Assembly: GCA_013298765.1 (NCBI GenBank)
Contig: JAAFJA010000006.1
Location: forward strand, 163,782-227,781
Origin: Betaproteobacteria bacterium
GTDB lineage: Bacteria > Pseudomonadota > Gammaproteobacteria > Burkholderiales > Casimicrobiaceae
Direction: 5' to 3'
DNA: 64,000 nt
A model generated the notes under the pieces. It was not told where the DNA came from. It saw only the letters and a program-made list of their open reading frames with translations, and did not search any database. Numbering within the stretch: the first letter of the stretch is position 1; every line of letters begins with the position of its first letter. The position numbers and the translations under genes were made by a program. Shown here in pieces: positions 9,168 through 18,869 of this stretch.

Positions 9168-10106
9168 TTATTTGAGTTCTACGCGCGGATCGACCGCTTT
9201 GTACAAGAGATCGGCTGCGAGGTTCGCAAGCATCGTGGCTAGCGCCACGTACACCGTAATCGCTTTGATCACGGGGAAGTCACTGCGCTCGACTGACAAG
9301 ATCACCTCCCGGCCGATGCCGGGGATCGAGAAGAAGCGCTCAATCAGGAAGAGCCCCACCAAGAGGCCTGGGAGCTGAATCATCAGATTTGTGATGATCG
9401 GGATGGCCGCGTTACGAAGCACGTGTACGAGCATCACGCGGTTTTCAGTCAAACCTTTGGCGCGCGCAGTACGCACGTAGTCTTGGTTGATTTCATCGAG
9501 CAAGAATGTCCGATACAAACGAATGTTCGGCGCAAGTGACACCACCAAGGCAATCAGAATCGGGAGTGAGGCGTATTTGAAAAGGTTCTCGAAAAAGCCA
9601 TTGCCCCAGCCCTGAACTGGGAACAAGCCGAACTTGTACGCAAGCACATACTGGAACACGATGATGTAGACCAGGATCGACACCGATTGCGCGACGGTAC
9701 AGCTAACCATCACTGCGCGGTCAGTCAGCGAGCCACGCACGTAAGCAACGCCCAGCGCGATCAGAATCGCGATGATCGCTTCAACGATCAGGAGCGGAAT
9801 ACCGATCATCAATGAAGCGGGCAATCGACTCGCAAAGATGCTCGATACGTATTCATTCGTACTCCAGCTCTGGCCGAAATCGAAGGTGACAACTTGCTTG
9901 ATGAATATCCAGAGCTGAACGTAGTACGGTTCGTCAATTCCGAGTTGCTTGCGGATATTCGCAATGGTTTCGGGATTCGAAATCTTGCCGGCAAGCAGAT
10001 ACGACGGATCGCCGCCCACTACGTTGAACAAGAAGAAAATCAAGAGAATCACGCCAAGCATGGTTGGCACGATTTGCCATAAGCGGCGAACGATATAGGC
10101 AGCCAT
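9168..10106 (-). CDS. ABC transporter permease, DppB/OppB type
   Basis: Second permease subunit of the peptide importer, 312 residues, the usual length for DppB-type proteins. It starts MAAYIVRRLWQIVPTMLGV, the typical first-helix signature, with GGDP and the QLGIDEPYYVQ segment following, and an EAA coupling loop at INQDYVRTARAKGLTENRVM. It ends with AADLLYKAVDPRVELK, the standard family C-terminus. The gene starts 3 bases after the binding-protein stop codon and is clearly co-transcribed with it and with the downstream permease and ATPase. Confidence 0.95.
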   Translation of the reverse strand: MAAYIVRRLWQIVPTMLGVILLIFFLFNVVGGDPSYLLAGKISNPETIANIRKQLGIDEPYYVQLWIFIKQVVTFDFGQSWSTNEYVSSIFASRLPASLMIGIPLLIVEAIIAILIALGVAYVRGSLTDRAVMVSCTVAQSVSILVYIIVFQYVLAYKFGLFPVQGWGNGFFENLFKYASLPILIALVVSLAPNIRLYRTFLLDEINQDYVRTARAKGLTENRVMLVHVLRNAAIPIITNLMIQLPGLLVGLFLIERFFSIPGIGREVILSVERSDFPVIKAITVYVALATMLANLAADLLYKAVDPRVELK

Positions 10107-10109
10107 TGC

Positions 10110-11987
10110 TTACTTGCCCTTCCCGGTATTGATATCCATATACATCCACTCAGAAAGCAACACAGGATGCTTCTTGTAGCCCAACACCCACGGATAGATT
10201 GCTTGATTTCTCAGACGCGTCACTCCCATGACCCAGGGCGTGTCAGCTTCGAACTGCTTTTGCATTTCGAGATAGATCTTGTCACGCTCGGGGCCGTCGG
10301 GCAGTGAGCGCGATTGCTCATAGAGTTTGTCGTAGGCCTCGCTCTTGTAGCAGGCGTCATTCGATTCGCCAATGTTTTTGCCGTACAACAGCTGCGTGAA
10401 ATTGTCACCGTCGGGATAGTCGGCGATCCATGCCGAGCCGCGAATAGTGACTTGACAGCGTTTCTGACGCTTCAATGAATCCGCGAATTTTTCGGTTTCC
10501 GTACCGAATCGAATACCGATTACATCTAGATTCTTTTTGTAGAGCTCATCAAACTCACGATCAATGGCAGTCGCCTGGCGCGTGATCTTGAACACGAGCG
10601 GCTTGCCGTCTGGCGTGCTGCGGTAGCCGTCGGCGCCTCTCTTGTAACCAAACTTATCGAGCAACGCGTTCGCTAAGGGGGGGTTGTACGTATGGTTCGT
10701 TGCGAAGTCTTCTTTGTGGCCCGCCACGCCCTTTGGAACAATGAACTCAGCGCGAATGGCCTGACCTTTACGAATGACGTTGATCTCTTCGTCGCGGTTG
10801 ATTGCGTGCGCTACCGCGCGACGCAGCGCAACCTTGTGCGGCTCCGCTCCGCCCCAAACCGCGTCGTTCCATTGGAAGTAGAGATAGGTGTACTCGGGGT
10901 CTACCATCTTCTGCAAACGAATCCCTTGCGCCACTAAATCAGGAGCCAGATTGCCGCCGGGAAGCGCTTGCGGCGCAAAGTTGCCGGGGATGTTGACCAA
11001 GTCGAGTTGTTTATTCTTGAAAGCAAGCCAGCGTGATTGCTCTTCTTCGATCGGGTAAATCTCAACGCGATCAATCTGCGCAAGGGGCTTGCCCTGCATT
11101 TGCTTCACGAGTACTTCGTCGTAGGGATCTTTCCCCGACGGCTTGAAATCCCACGTGCCGCCGCGGAAATTGGGATTCTTCTCCAACACAATCTTTTGCC
11201 CGCGCACCCATTCCTTCAAGTAATACGCTGACGTGCCCACGGGATTGGCCTGAGCGTCATTCGGGAATTTCTCTATCACTTCCCGCGCGACGATGCTCAT
11301 TGCCGGGTGTGCGAGTACGTAGTTGAAGTTCACATCGGGCTTCGTTAGCTTGAAACGAATGGTGTGCGAATCGATTTCCTCGATGCCTGGAATCTTTGCA
11401 TCCCAGTCAATCTTGCCAGCTTTCTTATTCGCCGCGTACCAATCATCGAGCCCGACGATCTTGCCTTCGATCAAAAACCGCCAAACGGGTTTGATCGAGT
11501 CATCATAGTGACGCATGATTGAGTACGTGATGTCGCGCGCAACAAGCTCACGCTTCTTATCGCCAAACACAGGATGCGGCGAGAAGTAAACGCCCTTTTT
11601 GAGCTTGACCGTGTAGACCTTGCCGCCGTCTTCCGCGAGCGGCATTTCGGTCGTGATTTTGGGTACGACTTTCGCAGGCTCTGCGAGATAGTCATAGGTC
11701 AAGAGCGTGTCGAAAATGCCTTCAACGACGATACTCGAATAGAGATCATGAACGTTCGCCGGATCAAAACCCGTCTCGGCGACCACAAACGGAATACGCA
11801 AGACTTTCTTGCCGTCGGCTTGGACGGGCGACACCGCCGAGCTCACCGCCGCATCGCTTGGCGCTTGTTGCGCACTCTTCGGCGAACGATCTCCGCAGCC
11901 GACGACTAAAACACTTAGCGCGCACAGGATCGCTGCGCCGCAGCGCCCGAGCCCACCTTGGGTTCGGAACGTAGGAAATAGGTCCAT
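10110..11987 (-). CDS. Peptide ABC transporter substrate-binding lipoprotein (SBP family 5)
   Basis: Solute receptor of the importer encoded by this operon, 625 residues. The N-terminus has a hydrophobic stretch ending in the lipobox LVVGC, so it should be lipid-anchored in the cytoplasmic membrane facing the periplasm. The mature part has family-5 features: FDTLLTYDYL near the start, KLKKGVYFSPHPVFG, RREVAHAIN-like RRAVAHAINRDEEIN, and a late segment IADYPDGDNFTQLLYG. It is longer than DppA (about 535 residues), and the ligand may be a peptide or another small solute. Start chosen at 11987 because GGAGGGGAAGAG directly precedes the ATG. First gene of the operon; a copy of the recurrent CTCGCCCCGATTTAAT motif lies about 115 bases upstream on the same strand. 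Confidence 0.92.
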   Translation of the reverse strand: MDLFPTFRTQGGLGRCGAAILCALSVLVVGCGDRSPKSAQQAPSDAAVSSAVSPVQADGKKVLRIPFVVAETGFDPANVHDLYSSIVVEGIFDTLLTYDYLAEPAKVVPKITTEMPLAEDGGKVYTVKLKKGVYFSPHPVFGDKKRELVARDITYSIMRHYDDSIKPVWRFLIEGKIVGLDDWYAANKKAGKIDWDAKIPGIEEIDSHTIRFKLTKPDVNFNYVLAHPAMSIVAREVIEKFPNDAQANPVGTSAYYLKEWVRGQKIVLEKNPNFRGGTWDFKPSGKDPYDEVLVKQMQGKPLAQIDRVEIYPIEEEQSRWLAFKNKQLDLVNIPGNFAPQALPGGNLAPDLVAQGIRLQKMVDPEYTYLYFQWNDAVWGGAEPHKVALRRAVAHAINRDEEINVIRKGQAIRAEFIVPKGVAGHKEDFATNHTYNPPLANALLDKFGYKRGADGYRSTPDGKPLVFKITRQATAIDREFDELYKKNLDVIGIRFGTETEKFADSLKRQKRCQVTIRGSAWIADYPDGDNFTQLLYGKNIGESNDACYKSEAYDKLYEQSRSLPDGPERDKIYLEMQKQFEADTPWVMGVTRLRNQAIYPWVLGYKKHPVLLSEWMYMDINTGKGK

Positions 11988-12118
11988 CTCTTCCCCTCCG
12001 CCTTGTGGGCGGCCTCTTGGAACTAAAAGCGCTCGATTCTACGGGGGCAGTCTTCTAGAACACTTCAAAACATGTTTTTCAGCAAAACTCTGCTAAACCC
12101 AATTAAATCGGGGCGAGA

Positions 12119-13003
12119 CTAGCGTTTTTTCTCGAGTCGCGTCAGCTGAGGGGCGAGACCGATAAGTAGCATTCCCACGAGCGTCGTTGTGTCGGGAACT
12201 TGCCCAAACACGAGCCAGCCGAGCCCAACCGACCATAAAAGTTGCAAATACATCCACGGCGCAAGCGTGGAAGCCGGCGCTAAAGTGAACGCGCGAATGA
12301 GCAACAAGTGCCCCATGGCCCCTAGCACGCCCACGAGCAGGAACACGGCGCGCGTCGTCATCGACGCCGTGGCAACCCAGCTCCAATCCCCCCAAAACGG
12401 CATCGACAGCGTCATCACAATCATGCCGATCAGGCCAGCATAGAGAAGCTGGGTCCCCACACGCTCGGTGCCCGCACGCGAAGACGCGCGAGTGAGCGTT
12501 TGGTAGCCCGCGTTGCAAAATGCCGCAGCGATCACGAGCAACACGCCGATCAACATCAAATTCGAACCCGGGCGTATCACAATCAACACGCCAATAAAGC
12601 CGAGGGAAATCGCAATCAGCGTCCAGCGCCCTGGACGCTCATGCAGCAACCAGCTCGCCAGCGCCGTAGTAATGATCGGGGTAAGAAAAAAAAGCGCCGT
12701 TGCCTCTGCAAGCGGGAGAAATTTGAGCGCGCCAAAGTAAAGCAGCGTCACAATCACCATGAGCACACCGCGCGCCCATTGCAGGACAGGGCGCTGCGCA
12801 CGAAATAGCCCAGGCCCGTGTTTCGGCAAAAATATGAGCAGCACTACAAAGAAATGCCCGGTGTAGCGCGCCCACGTCGACGCGGCCACAGGCACACCTT
12901 GCTGGCCCAGGTATTTCCCACTGGCGTCAAGGCAAATCAGAATCAGAAGCGCGAATGTCATGAGGATGACGGCACGCCGATATTGGTGCTGCTGGGTAGG
13001 CAT
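12119..13003 (-). CDS. EamA (DMT) family transporter
   Basis: A 294-residue inner-membrane protein with about ten hydrophobic helices in two EamA repeats, characteristic of drug/metabolite exporters. It begins MPTQQHQYRRAVILMTFALL; DASGKYLGQQG, WARYTGHF and LPLAEATALFFLTPI are family-like segments of the first repeat, and GALGHLLLIRAF-like text (GAMGHLLLIRAF) is in the second. The open frame extends further upstream, but that part would overlap the divergent thioredoxin gene antisense, so the ATG at 13003 is the realistic start, leaving a 42-base divergent promoter region. The transported compound is unknown. A second EamA gene lies at 14055 on the other strand. Confidence 0.9.
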   Translation of the reverse strand: MPTQQHQYRRAVILMTFALLILICLDASGKYLGQQGVPVAASTWARYTGHFFVVLLIFLPKHGPGLFRAQRPVLQWARGVLMVIVTLLYFGALKFLPLAEATALFFLTPIITTALASWLLHERPGRWTLIAISLGFIGVLIVIRPGSNLMLIGVLLVIAAAFCNAGYQTLTRASSRAGTERVGTQLLYAGLIGMIVMTLSMPFWGDWSWVATASMTTRAVFLLVGVLGAMGHLLLIRAFTLAPASTLAPWMYLQLLWSVGLGWLVFGQVPDTTTLVGMLLIGLAPQLTRLEKKR

Positions 13004-13045
13004 CGACAGGGATAATAGCGGTTTGCCGTATTTGCCTTTCGTGTC

Positions 13046-13909
13046 ATGAACGCTGTCTCGCCTATCTTCGACGTCACCGTAGAAAATTTTGAATCCGATG
13101 TCATCTTGGCATCGGACACCACCCTTATCGTGCTTGATTTTTGGGCCGACTGGTGTGGTCCGTGCAAAACACTGACGCCTATCCTTGAGAAGCTCGCCAA
13201 AGAATACGCAGGGCGCTTCCGACTTGCAAAGGTAAACACTGAAGAACAGCAAGAAATTGCCTCAATGTTTGGCATTCGATCCATCCCGACCGTGATCGCG
13301 CTTAAAGGGCAAAAGCCAGTGAGCGCGTTCCAGGGCGCACAACCTGAGGCACGAGTTCGCGAATTTCTCGACAAGTTTTTACCGAGCGCTGGCGAAGAGA
13401 AACTCGCTAAAGCACAGGAGAAGCTTGACTCGGGCGATATCGAAGGCGCGATCGACGAATTAAAAGTTGCGCTTGCACTCGCGCCTTCAATGGATACGGC
13501 GCGCGTGATGCTTGCTGACATCGCGATGCGTGACAACCGGATTGAAGAAGCTAAGCAGTATCTTGCGCAATGCAAGCCGACTACGCAAATGGATGAGGAC
13601 TATCAGCGCGTCGCTTTCAAGATTGAAGCGGCAGAGCAAGCGGGTAATTCGCCAGAGGCAACCGCACTCAAAGCGCGGATTGGCAGCGATCCAACCGATC
13701 ACGAAGCGCGGCTCCAACTTGCAGCGGTGTTGGTGGTTGAATCGCAGTTCGAGCCCGCCTTTCAAACCTTATTGGAAAGCGTACAGCTAGATCGCAACTG
13801 GAATGAACAAGCGGCGCGCAAAAAGCTCATCGAATACTTCGCGCTTGCAAAAGAGCAACCGGAACTTGTTCGGCGCTTTAGACAGGCCTTAGCGGCGACG
13901 CTAAATTGA
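13046..13909 (+). CDS. cnoX: Thioredoxin-fold co-chaperone with TPR domain (CnoX/YbbN-like)
   Basis: A 287-residue protein with an N-terminal thioredoxin domain (about residues 1-110; WADWCGPCK active site, cis-proline in IRSIPTV) and a C-terminal TPR-like helical region (about 120-287; DSGDIEGAIDELKVALALAP). This architecture and length match CnoX (YbbN), which protects client proteins under oxidative stress and passes them to GroEL or DnaK. The E. coli protein has lost the CxxC pair, whereas this one keeps CGPC, so a redox activity is likely, as reported for other proteobacterial CnoX proteins. The gene is divergent from the EamA transporter and stands alone on its strand. Confidence 0.9.
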   Translation: MNAVSPIFDVTVENFESDVILASDTTLIVLDFWADWCGPCKTLTPILEKLAKEYAGRFRLAKVNTEEQQEIASMFGIRSIPTVIALKGQKPVSAFQGAQPEARVREFLDKFLPSAGEEKLAKAQEKLDSGDIEGAIDELKVALALAPSMDTARVMLADIAMRDNRIEEAKQYLAQCKPTTQMDEDYQRVAFKIEAAEQAGNSPEATALKARIGSDPTDHEARLQLAAVLVVESQFEPAFQTLLESVQLDRNWNEQAARKKLIEYFALAKEQPELVRRFRQALAATLN

Positions 13910-13928
13910 GCGATGTTTGTAGGCGCGT

Positions 13929-13944
13929 CCCCGCGAAGGCGGGG
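13929..13944. repeat. Short GC-rich palindrome (REP-like)
   Basis: CCCCGC-GAAG-GCGGGG in the 145-base gap after the thioredoxin gene, within the widely dispersed proteobacterial phrase CCCCGCGAAGGCGGGGATC. Only one copy is in this window. It may help terminate or stabilise the upstream transcript; there is no U-tract. Confidence 0.5.
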
Positions 13945-14054
13945 ATCAGCCGCGCTAGCGTCAAACCGCATCGTGGAATGCGCATTTCGACTTGGCTTTA
14001 AGAAGTCGCCTCGCACACTCAAGCCCGCGCCAAACACGAACAGGCCCTAGTTAA

Positions 14055-14930
14055 TTGACCCTCACCACCTTCGCCCTCGTCATCCTCGCCGCCTTCATCC
14101 ACGCGTCGTGGAACTTACTTGCGAAGAAGGCCGCGGGTGGCGCGCCGTTTGTGTTGCTTGGCGTCTTCGCGGTTGCCTTGATTTGGGGACCCGTCGTGCT
14201 CGTTTGGGGATGGAACCGCCCCGAGCTAATCACCGATTTAACAACAACGCAGTGGCTATTTTTGGCGCTCTCTGCGATCGTCCACATCGCGTACGCACTC
14301 GCACTGCAACGCGGTTATCAAACCGCTGACTACGGCGTTGTCTACCCCATTGCGCGCGGCACCGGGCCGCTGATCGCAAGCATCGTAGCCATTGTGTTCT
14401 TGGGCGAAGCCGTCACGCTTGTTTCCGCGTTGGGCATCTTCGCAATTGTGAGTGGCATCTTTGTGCTGGCGGGCGGGCTCAGAGCGCTGAGGGATCAATC
14501 GCCGCGCGCGCGAGCAGGCGTGAAGTGGGGCGCAACCACGGGCGCCTGCATCGCTGCGTACACAACGATTGATGGTTATGCGGTGAAGCATTTGTTGATC
14601 GCACCGATTTTGCTCGACTACGTGTGCAATGCCTTGCGCGCGATTTTCATGTCGCCGATGCTCTTGACGCACCGCGAGGAGATTCGCGCAGAATGGAAGA
14701 AGAATTGGCGCTATATCGTGATCATTTCGATCATCTCGCCGATTGCCTACATCCTTGTATTAACGGCGATGCAAACCGCGCCGATTTCGCATGTTGCACC
14801 ACTACGCGAAATTTCGATGCTCTTCGCGGCGTTCTTCGGCGTGAAACTATTGCGCGAAGAGCGGTTTGGAGAAAAGCTCGTCGGCGCGGCGCTCATGGTG
14901 ATCGGTGTCGTTGGATTGCTTTGGCGCTAG
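14055..14930 (+). CDS. EamA (DMT) family transporter
   Basis: A 291-residue multi-helix inner-membrane transporter of the drug/metabolite family, with two EamA repeats. The start is TTG at 14055; the protein opens MTLTTFALVILAAFIHASWN, where HASWNLLAKKA is a typical first-helix motif. Further family-like segments are YGVVYPIARGTGPL and FLGEAVTL in the first half and APLREISMLFAAFFGVKLLREE near the end of the second. The substrate is unknown. It is followed by a 193-base region containing the recurrent TAGCTCCCCAATTTAA motif, upstream of the ECF sigma gene. Confidence 0.9.
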   Translation: MTLTTFALVILAAFIHASWNLLAKKAAGGAPFVLLGVFAVALIWGPVVLVWGWNRPELITDLTTTQWLFLALSAIVHIAYALALQRGYQTADYGVVYPIARGTGPLIASIVAIVFLGEAVTLVSALGIFAIVSGIFVLAGGLRALRDQSPRARAGVKWGATTGACIAAYTTIDGYAVKHLLIAPILLDYVCNALRAIFMSPMLLTHREEIRAEWKKNWRYIVIISIISPIAYILVLTAMQTAPISHVAPLREISMLFAAFFGVKLLREERFGEKLVGAALMVIGVVGLLWR

Positions 14931-15123
14931 GTTCAAAAATAGCATTTTCGATAGCTCCCCAATTTAACTTGGACTAAAGTATTCTTTAATCTTTATTCAA
15001 TATAAAGACTTTTTCGGCTTCAGCCACAATTAAATAAGCTTTACGTACTACGCGTTATTACTGATTGAACTCATCAAGCACGTGCAATAAAACACGGCTT
15101 GGTTGTGGAATTTCGAATAAGTT

Positions 15124-15687
15124 GTGAATACTCCGCCCGCCCCCGCTGGCTCGCCGATGAACGATGACCTGCGCAATCGTTTCGCGAACCTCTATCCAGA
15201 CATCAAACGCCTCGCACGGACGCGACTGGCGCAAGCCGGCGGCGTCACGGGTTTGAACGCCACCGCGCTCGTTCACGAAGGTTTCATGCGCATCGCTGAG
15301 CGCGAAGGCTTACACGGCGAAACGCGTCTACAGTTTTTTGCCTACATCGGCAAAGTGCTGCGCTCGGTGGTGATTGACTTCATTCGAGAGCGCGATGCGG
15401 ACAAGCGCGGTAGCGGCGTCACACTACTCACGCTTTCAAGCGCGGATGAGACGCCGGCTGCGTGGCTTGAAGTCACCAACCTGATCGACCTTGATCGCGC
15501 ACTCGATCAGTTGCGCGATTTCGACGAGAGGCTCTACCAAATCGTCGAAATGCATGTGTTTTCGGGGCTCACTTGCGCGGAGGTCGGTAGCGAATTGGGC
15601 CTGAATGAACGCACAATCAACCGTGATTTACAAAAGGCTCGCGCGCTACTCGCCGAAGCGCTTGATCGGCCTGAGCTCTCTGCGTAG
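15124..15687 (+). CDS. ECF-family RNA polymerase sigma factor (kinase-associated type)
   Basis: A 187-residue group-4 sigma factor. Sigma region 2 covers about residues 12-95 (LNATALVHEGFMRIAER, FFAYIGKVLRSVVIDFIRER) and region 4 about 115-180 (LRDFDERLYQIVEMHVFSGLTCAEVGSELGL, a helix-turn-helix). The stretch RERDADKRGSGVTLLTL after region 2.4 is typical of the sigma group found beside Ser/Thr kinases (ECF43; the Vibrio EcfP-PknT pair is the studied example). The kinase gene follows 74 bases downstream, supporting regulation by phosphorylation rather than by an anti-sigma factor; none is encoded nearby. The GTG start at 15124 is uncertain; ATG at 15157 would remove 11 residues. Kinase control is inference from context. 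Confidence 0.9.
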   Translation: MNTPPAPAGSPMNDDLRNRFANLYPDIKRLARTRLAQAGGVTGLNATALVHEGFMRIAEREGLHGETRLQFFAYIGKVLRSVVIDFIRERDADKRGSGVTLLTLSSADETPAAWLEVTNLIDLDRALDQLRDFDERLYQIVEMHVFSGLTCAEVGSELGLNERTINRDLQKARALLAEALDRPELSA

Positions 15688-15761
15688 TCCAACTCGCGAG
15701 AGCGAACAAGTGCGCAATCGCACAATGTCGGTTCTTTAAATGTTTTTTCGTTCTTCCATCC

Positions 15762-18700
15762 ATGAAGTCTGCGTTTGGAATCTCTAAGGAACTTTGGCCG
15801 AAAGCCTCTTCGCTGTTCGATGAGTTAAGCGAGCTTGACGGGCCTTCGCGCGAGTCCAAACTTCGCTCAATGCGTTCGCGCGAGCCAGAATTGGTAGATG
15901 CTGTCGAGAAGCTTCTCGCACGAACGCGAGCGCAACCCGAAGCAAGCGCGCAATTCAATAGAAGGACTGCGCGCGATTCACGAGTAGACGAACACTCGTT
16001 CGATGCAATGCTGCGTGATGCGCTCTCAGAGCCGGGGGAGCAATACCTCGCGGGTGATCGCTTCGGCGCGTGGACACTAATTGAGCCACTCGGTCGCGGC
16101 GGCATGGGTGAGGTATGGCGTGCACGGCGCAGCGATGGCCTGTTTGAGGGCGAGGCGGCAATCAAATTACTGCGTACCGATTTGCCCGCAGAGCGACTGG
16201 CGGCACGCTTCGCGCGGGAGCGAAGCGTACTTGCCCGCCTTAATCATCCCAATATTGCACGACTGCTGGACGCGGGGGTTGGCGGCAGAGATGGCAAGCA
16301 AGCGTTTTTAGTTCTTGAGCTTGTCGAAGGCACGCCGTTTGAGCGCTTTCTGCAAGACCACCAAGCCGATACGCGACGCCGAGTCGCGCTTGTGCGAGAT
16401 ATCGCAAAAGCAGTGGCCTACGCCCACGCACAACTGGTCTTGCACCGCGATATCAAACCGAGCAACGTGCTCGTGGATCAAGACGGGAGCATTAAGTTAC
16501 TCGATTTCGGAATTGCCGCTGAAATCGGGGATGAGGCCGAGGCGCAGAGTAGCTCCGCACTGACGCAACTCACAGGTCGTGGGCTCACGCTCGAATATGC
16601 AGCCCCTGAGCAAGTAATCGGGGAGGCGACGTCCACCGCGAGTGATACCTACTCGCTCGGTGCGCTACTTTATTTCGCACTCAGCGGTGCGCACCCCTTC
16701 GCAGAAATGCCGAATCGTGCGGCGCTTAATCGCGCCGTGCTCGAAGAGCCACCCACAAGAGTTCGGCAACGCGTGTCAGATCGTTTGCAAACTAACGCGC
16801 GGCGCGGGAATGCGGCGTACGCATTCGAACCGGTCGACGTTGATGACGATCTCGATGCGATCGTCGCTAAATCGCTGCGAAAGCGCTCGCAGGATCGCTA
16901 CCCAAGCGCACAGAGTTTCGTATCGGATCTCGATGCATGGCTTTTGCATGAACCTATCTCTATCCGCGCGGATGATCGTGCCTATCGCTGGCGGCTTTGG
17001 TTCAGCCGAAATCGAGCGTTCGCCGCCGCGAGTGCGCTCGCGGGGATTGCGCTTCTCGGCGGCGTCATCGCAAGCGTCGTGCAACGCAACGAAGCAATCG
17101 CACAAGCTGACGCCGCGGATCGCGCTCGCGCGGAGGCGCTTCGCAATGAAAAGCGTGCAACTACTGCACTCGCGGATCTTGCGCAACAGGTAAACAAAAC
17201 AGAGGCTGCTTCTCGGCGCGCGCTTGATGCCCAGAACGCCGCAGAGCTTGCCAAACAGCGCGCAGAGGAAGCGCTCGCTGCCGAAACCCGCGCCGCAAGT
17301 GCAACCCGTGCCGCACTATCGCGAGCCGAACGCGAGCGAACCATCGCTGAAGCGCAAACCCGTCGCGCCGAAAGCGAGCGGCGGCTTTCAGACTCGACCA
17401 GTCGCTTTGTGACGGGGCTTTTCGAAGCCGCTGATCCGGAACGTGCGCTCGGTGAAAAGCTTTCCGCCCTTGCCGTGCTTGAAGCGGGCAGCAAGACGCT
17501 TGAAGCAGAAGCGACGACTGATCCACGGGTTGCGGCCGCGATAGGTACAACACTCGGTCGTGTGTTTAATCATTTGAGTCGGCCTGATCGTGCGATTCCG
17601 CTGCTTGAGCGTGCGCTCGCGCTCGCAGTCGCGCAACACGGAGAGCAATCGAAGCAAGCCCTCGATGCACGCTACGAATACGCACGCGCACTCGAACGAA
17701 AAGAGCGCTTCACCGAGGCAGTGCCCCTCTACAGAAGCTTGATCGCTCTACCGGCGGATGCGCCATTGGATATCAAGCGCCGCGTGTTTAGTCGCATGGA
17801 GTTGGCATTTAGCCTCGGGAAGCTCGGCAAATTTGAGGAGGCCGAAGCCGCGCAGCGCGAGCTCGAACAGGCGGTTGAACCGCTGCCCAAGGATGATTGG
17901 TTGCGGGTTGAGGCTGTAGCGTCGCGCGCGGTGCTCGCTTCGATGCGCGGGCAATGGCAAGAAACCTTTCGGCTCTATTCGAGTTTGGGGGACCGCATCA
18001 ACCAGCCGCCGCCCGGGCATGCGCGCGATTCGCTCTTGATGCGATTCGGATTTGCAACGTCATCGCTTGCCACCAGCAATCCTGAAGCGGCGGCCGCACT
18101 GTTTCCACCACTTCACGCCGAGTCCGAACGGCTACTCGGCCCCGACGCCAATGAAACCTTGCAGTTTCTTTGGCATGTTGGATTCACTCAACGAAATGCG
18201 TGGGATCTCTCAGGCTGTATCGCGACCTATGATCGTGCCTATGCAGGCCGCGCACGCACGAGCGGCTCCACCCATGCGCTCACGCTAGATGCAGGACTCT
18301 GGGCCGCAACCTGTCGTGCGTATGCGGGCGAGAAGCGCGCGGCAACCGACGTGTTGCAGCGGTTCATGCCGGCCCTTCTCTCTATCGCCGATAGTGGGCG
18401 CAGCGACATGCGCAATCTACTCACAGCCAGCATGCTCGCGCTACAACTCGAAAAGTTCGATGAAGCCGAGACGCTGATCGGCGCATTACAAGCGGCGATC
18501 AGCAAACTCAATCTTGGACAAACCGTGGAAGCAGTTCGTAGCGATTTGCTTGGCGTGCTTCTCATTCATGGCAAGCATCAGGACATAGCGCGCACGCAGG
18601 CGGCACTGGACGCAATGATCAGTAAGCGCCAGAACACGCCAACAGGAAATCTCGTGCGGAGCAACTTTGAAGTGTTTTCGACGCAAGCTCAGCTCGCAGC

Positions 18701-18869
18701 GCTCCGGGGCGATTGCGAGCTACTGCGTACCCATGCAAGCGCCGCGCGCGCCGCGCTGCTTCGCCGCAGCGGTAGCAAGCACGAACATCTTGCGAAGCTT
18801 GACCAATCGTCTGCGCACTGTAAGCCGCGAGACGGTGGGTTGACACCCGCCGCACTTGGTGTTCTTTAG
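15762..18869 (+). CDS. Membrane Ser/Thr protein kinase with coiled coil and TPR-type C-terminal domain
   Basis: A 1035-residue Hanks-type kinase. The kinase domain spans about residues 103-395: glycine loop GRGGMGEV (111-118), ATP-binding Lys135 in AIK, catalytic HRDIKPSN (228-235), DFG (248-250) and APE (281-283), all intact, so it should be active. A single membrane helix (about 420-440) is followed by a long Ala/Arg/Glu-rich coiled coil (about 445-545) and a helical TPR-like region (about 560-1020) resembling kinesin-light-chain repeats (RPDRAIPLLERALALA). The sensor part is therefore probably periplasmic, with the N-terminal kinase in the cytoplasm. It very likely acts with the ECF sigma factor encoded immediately upstream. 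A hairpin follows at 18895-18915. Confidence 0.94.
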   Translation: MKSAFGISKELWPKASSLFDELSELDGPSRESKLRSMRSREPELVDAVEKLLARTRAQPEASAQFNRRTARDSRVDEHSFDAMLRDALSEPGEQYLAGDRFGAWTLIEPLGRGGMGEVWRARRSDGLFEGEAAIKLLRTDLPAERLAARFARERSVLARLNHPNIARLLDAGVGGRDGKQAFLVLELVEGTPFERFLQDHQADTRRRVALVRDIAKAVAYAHAQLVLHRDIKPSNVLVDQDGSIKLLDFGIAAEIGDEAEAQSSSALTQLTGRGLTLEYAAPEQVIGEATSTASDTYSLGALLYFALSGAHPFAEMPNRAALNRAVLEEPPTRVRQRVSDRLQTNARRGNAAYAFEPVDVDDDLDAIVAKSLRKRSQDRYPSAQSFVSDLDAWLLHEPISIRADDRAYRWRLWFSRNRAFAAASALAGIALLGGVIASVVQRNEAIAQADAADRARAEALRNEKRATTALADLAQQVNKTEAASRRALDAQNAAELAKQRAEEALAAETRAASATRAALSRAERERTIAEAQTRRAESERRLSDSTSRFVTGLFEAADPERALGEKLSALAVLEAGSKTLEAEATTDPRVAAAIGTTLGRVFNHLSRPDRAIPLLERALALAVAQHGEQSKQALDARYEYARALERKERFTEAVPLYRSLIALPADAPLDIKRRVFSRMELAFSLGKLGKFEEAEAAQRELEQAVEPLPKDDWLRVEAVASRAVLASMRGQWQETFRLYSSLGDRINQPPPGHARDSLLMRFGFATSSLATSNPEAAAALFPPLHAESERLLGPDANETLQFLWHVGFTQRNAWDLSGCIATYDRAYAGRARTSGSTHALTLDAGLWAATCRAYAGEKRAATDVLQRFMPALLSIADSGRSDMRNLLTASMLALQLEKFDEAETLIGALQAAISKLNLGQTVEAVRSDLLGVLLIHGKHQDIARTQAALDAMISKRQNTPTGNLVRSNFEVFSTQAQLAALRGDCELLRTHASAARAALLRRSGSKHEHLAKLDQSSAHCKPRDGGLTPAALGVL

